Shown one piece after another: positions 46,897-51,773 of a stretch of 51,773 nucleotides of DNA. The notes beneath the pieces were generated by a model that saw only the letters and a list, made by a program, of their open reading frames with translations, was not told where the DNA came from and did no database searches. Source of the DNA: an uncultured beta proteobacterium. GTDB taxonomy: Bacteria > Pseudomonadota > Gammaproteobacteria > Burkholderiales > SG8-41. Made by a program: the position numbers and the translations under genes. Numbering within the stretch: the first letter of the stretch is position 1; each line of letters starts with the position of its first letter. The DNA lies in assembly GCA_903889565.1 (NCBI GenBank), contig CAISYC010000032.1, positions 1 to 51,773 of the forward strand. The letters run 5' to 3'.

Positions 46897-48084
46897 TCAG
46901 CTTCGTTCCAGCGGCAGATTGCGCACCGCCAGCACGCCCTTGATCGCCGAAATGCGCGCAACCACCGCGTCCGATACCGCGCTGTCGACATCGACCAGCG
47001 TATAGGCCATCTCGCCCTTCGACTTGTTGACCATGTTATGGATATTGAGGCCGGCGTCCGCCATCGCGGTGGAAATCTGCCCGAGCATGTTCGGCACGTT
47101 TGAATTGGCAATGCCGACCCGGAACGGCGACTCGCGGCTCATCGAAACATCCGGAAAATTCACCGCGTTCTGGATATTGCCGTGCTCGAGATACTCGCGC
47201 AGCTGATCGACCACCATGATCGCGCAATTGTCCTCGGCTTCGCCGGTCGAGGCGCCGAGGTGCGGCAATGCAACGACACCGGCCTTGCCGATCAGTTTCT
47301 GCGCCGGGAAATCGCACACATAGCTGCCGACCTTCCTGCCGGCCAGTCCTGCCAGCACGGCATCGATGTTGACGATACCGTCGCGCGCGAAATTAAGCAG
47401 GATCACGCCGTCCTTGCACAGGTTGAGACGTTCCGCCGAGATGAGATTGCGTGTGGCGTCGAGCAAAGGCACATGCAGGGTGACAAAATCGGCCGCCTTC
47501 AGCACTTCTTCGACCGAATTGGCTTTTTTCACCTGTGCCGGCAGGCTCCACGCCGCATCGACCGTGATGTGCGGGTCGTAACCGAGCACGTTCATGCCGA
47601 GTTTGATCGCCGCATCGGCAACCAGACTGCCGACCTTGCCCAGCCCGATCACGCCAAGCGTGCGGTTGGGCAGTTCGACGCCGGCAAAATGTTTTTTGCC
47701 GTCCTCGACCAGCTTGTGCAGCGACTCGTCGTCGCCGCTGAGGCCGTCGACAAAGCGGATCGCCGGCACCAGATTGCGCGCCGCCAGCAGCATGCCGGTG
47801 ATCACGAGCTCCTTCACCGCGTTGGCGTTGGCGCCGGGCGCATTGAAAACCGGTGCGCCGCGCGCGCTCATCTGCTTGACCGGAATGTTGTTGGTGCCGG
47901 CACCGGCGCGCGCGATCGCCTTGACGTTGGCGGCGATCTCCATCGCATGCATGTCCTGCGAACGCACCAGGATCGCATCAGGATCGCCGATCTTGCCGCC
48001 GACCTCGTATTGCCCGGCAGGCAGGCGCTGCAGGCCGATTTTGGCGATGTTGTTGAGTGTGAGAACGCGAAAGGGTTTGGCCAT
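46897..48084 (-). CDS. serA: D-3-phosphoglycerate dehydrogenase
   Basis: A 395-residue enzyme that starts serine synthesis by oxidising 3-phosphoglycerate. It has RAGAGTNNIPV, the NAD motif GLGKVG (147-152), the catalytic His in LPHLGASTGEAEDNCA, and a C-terminal ACT domain (about 320-395) for serine feedback. It lies five bases downstream of serC and 186 bases upstream of pheA, so serC-serA may form a unit. Its place between serC and pheA is noted as unusual for many Betaproteobacteria. Confidence 0.94.
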   Translation of the reverse strand: MAKPFRVLTLNNIAKIGLQRLPAGQYEVGGKIGDPDAILVRSQDMHAMEIAANVKAIARAGAGTNNIPVKQMSARGAPVFNAPGANANAVKELVITGMLLAARNLVPAIRFVDGLSGDDESLHKLVEDGKKHFAGVELPNRTLGVIGLGKVGSLVADAAIKLGMNVLGYDPHITVDAAWSLPAQVKKANSVEEVLKAADFVTLHVPLLDATRNLISAERLNLCKDGVILLNFARDGIVNIDAVLAGLAGRKVGSYVCDFPAQKLIGKAGVVALPHLGASTGEAEDNCAIMVVDQLREYLEHGNIQNAVNFPDVSMSRESPFRVGIANSNVPNMLGQISTAMADAGLNIHNMVNKSKGEMAYTLVDVDSAVSDAVVARISAIKGVLAVRNLPLERS

Positions 48085-48089
48085 TTTGC

Positions 48090-49172
48090 TCAGCCGTGTT
48101 TGGTCTGAAATTCGCGCATGAATGCTACCAGCGCTTTGACACCCTCGACCGGCATCGCGTTGTAGATCGAGGCACGCATGCCGCCGACCGAACGGTGCCC
48201 CTTGAGTTCGAGCAGCTTGTTCTGCTTGGCCAGCTTGAGAAATTCGTCGTTAAGTTCCTCGTTGCGCAGGCGGAACGGCACATTCATCAGCGAGCGGTCG
48301 GACTTCTCGACCGGCGAATAGTAGAACTCGGTCTCGTCGAGAAAATCGTACAAAAGCGCAGCCTTGGCGCGATTGATTTCCTCAATCTTCTTCAGGCCGC
48401 CCTGTTGCTTCAGCCACTGGAAGACAAGGCCCGCGATGTAGACGGCGTAGGTCGCCGGCGTGTTCGGCATCCAGCCGTTGTCGGCCTGCACCCTGTAATC
48501 GAGCACCGAGGGCGTGATCGGCGAGGCCTGTCCGATCAGGTCGTCGCGCACGATCACGATCGTCAATCCGGCCGGCCCGATATTCTTCTGCGCGCCGGCG
48601 TAGATCAAGCCGAACTTCGACACGTCAACGGGACGCGAAAGTATATGCGACGACATATCGGCCACCAGCGGCACGCTGCCGGTGTCGGGCACCCAGTGAA
48701 ATTCGACGCCGCCGATGGTTTCGTTCGACGTGTAATGCACATAGGCCGCGTCCGCATCGAGCTTCCAAGCCGATTGCACCGGCGCGTAGCTGAAGTTGCG
48801 GTCTTCCGCGCTCGCCACGATGTTGACCTTACCGTAGCGCTTGGCCTCCTTGATCGCCTTCTTCGCCCACTCGCCGGTATTGACGTAGTCGGCCGAGGCT
48901 TTGCCGCGCAGCAGGTTCATCGGGACCGCCGCAAATTGCAGCGTTGCGCCGCCCTGCACGAACAGCACCTTGTAGTTGGCCGGAATCGCCATCAATTCGC
49001 GCAGATCGGCCTCGGCCTGCTCCGCGATCGAAACGAACTCCTTGCCGCGATGACTCATCTCCATCACCGACATGCCGCTGCCGTGCCAGTCGAGCATTTC
49101 TGCTGCGGCTTGTTGCAAGACGGGTTCGGGCAATACCGCGGGCCCGGCGGCAAAATTGAAAATGCGTGTCAT
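48090..49172 (-). CDS. serC: Phosphoserine aminotransferase
   Basis: A 360-residue class V PLP aminotransferase that makes phosphoserine from 3-phosphohydroxypyruvate and also acts in pyridoxal phosphate synthesis. The PLP lysine is K196 in [28 protein letters not shown] at the start and [12 protein letters not shown] near the end are diagnostic. It sits between gyrA (84-base gap) and serA. Confidence 0.97.
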   Translation of the reverse strand: MTRIFNFAAGPAVLPEPVLQQAAAEMLDWHGSGMSVMEMSHRGKEFVSIAEQAEADLRELMAIPANYKVLFVQGGATLQFAAVPMNLLRGKASADYVNTGEWAKKAIKEAKRYGKVNIVASAEDRNFSYAPVQSAWKLDADAAYVHYTSNETIGGVEFHWVPDTGSVPLVADMSSHILSRPVDVSKFGLIYAGAQKNIGPAGLTIVIVRDDLIGQASPITPSVLDYRVQADNGWMPNTPATYAVYIAGLVFQWLKQQGGLKKIEEINRAKAALLYDFLDETEFYYSPVEKSDRSLMNVPFRLRNEELNDEFLKLAKQNKLLELKGHRSVGGMRASIYNAMPVEGVKALVAFMREFQTKHG

Positions 49173-49256
49173 AGTGGCTACTCGATTAAAAAAATTATGG
49201 CGCCACCGCCGGCATCAGAGTCCGGCGTTCGTGCGCGGCGCATGAATGGATCCCGC

Positions 49257-51773
<2,517 letters not shown>

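Overview
The window comes from a GC-rich betaproteobacterium, most likely Burkholderiales or a close relative. The evidence is the conserved gene order gyrA-serC-(serA)-pheA-hisC-tyrA-aroA-cmk-rpsA-ihfB-lapA-lapB-pyrF-ugd-rfaE1-hldD-cysM, together with orphan Bug-type (tripartite tricarboxylate transporter) binding proteins. The species cannot be named from the sequence alone.

Layout. (1) Bases 1-1022: the C-terminal part of a large serine recombinase whose reading frame runs into tRNA-Arg(ACG), probably the edge of an integrated element. (2) 1364-7139: a catabolic accessory block with a Tat-exported amidohydrolase, two Bug-type binding proteins, a short-chain dehydrogenase and a DRE-TIM metallolyase. 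(3) 7311-12361: tRNA-Ser(GCT), aspartokinase, a small HTH protein, a stand-alone unusual EF-G, and queD. (4) 12452-13540: a second Tat amidohydrolase, colinear with the first. (5) 13571-28648: a minus-strand secretion/adhesion locus of five genes, in transcription order an M50 protease-HlyD fusion, an 8.7-kb LEPR-XLL/DUF4347/DUF11 giant surface protein, a TolC-like outer-membrane lipoprotein, a small HlyD-type adaptor and a GAF-like-HlyD fusion. No ABC transporter ATPase is encoded in this locus. (6) 28865-30658: a periplasmic binding protein, tRNA-Ser(TGA) with a broken tRNA copy beside it, and a frameshifted Bax-inhibitor-1 family gene. (7) 30724-51773: a dense minus-strand housekeeping region covering rRNA methylation, a DEDD exonuclease, cysteine synthesis, LPS heptose and UDP-glucuronate synthesis, LPS regulation (LapA/LapB), pyrimidine synthesis, IHF-beta, ribosomal protein S1, CMP kinase, aromatic amino acid and serine synthesis, and the incomplete gyrA.

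The most interesting system is the secretion locus. The cargo has an N-terminal LEPR-type motif. The first gene of the locus joins a possible PqqD/RRE-like leader-binding domain, an HExxH intramembrane metalloprotease and a HlyD adaptor in one chain. Two more HlyD-type proteins and a TolC with an extra C-terminal domain complete an envelope-spanning set. I infer a leader-guided export route for a giant adhesin that does not use a classical HlyB-type ABC exporter. This is a hypothesis from domain content and gene order.

Many housekeeping genes overlap by one to four bases (lapB/pyrF, pyrF/ugd, hldD/cysM, aroA/cmk, hisC/tyrA), which suggests translational coupling. Both tRNA-Ser genes have a degraded tRNA-Ser D-arm (and, for one, anticodon-arm) copy directly upstream.
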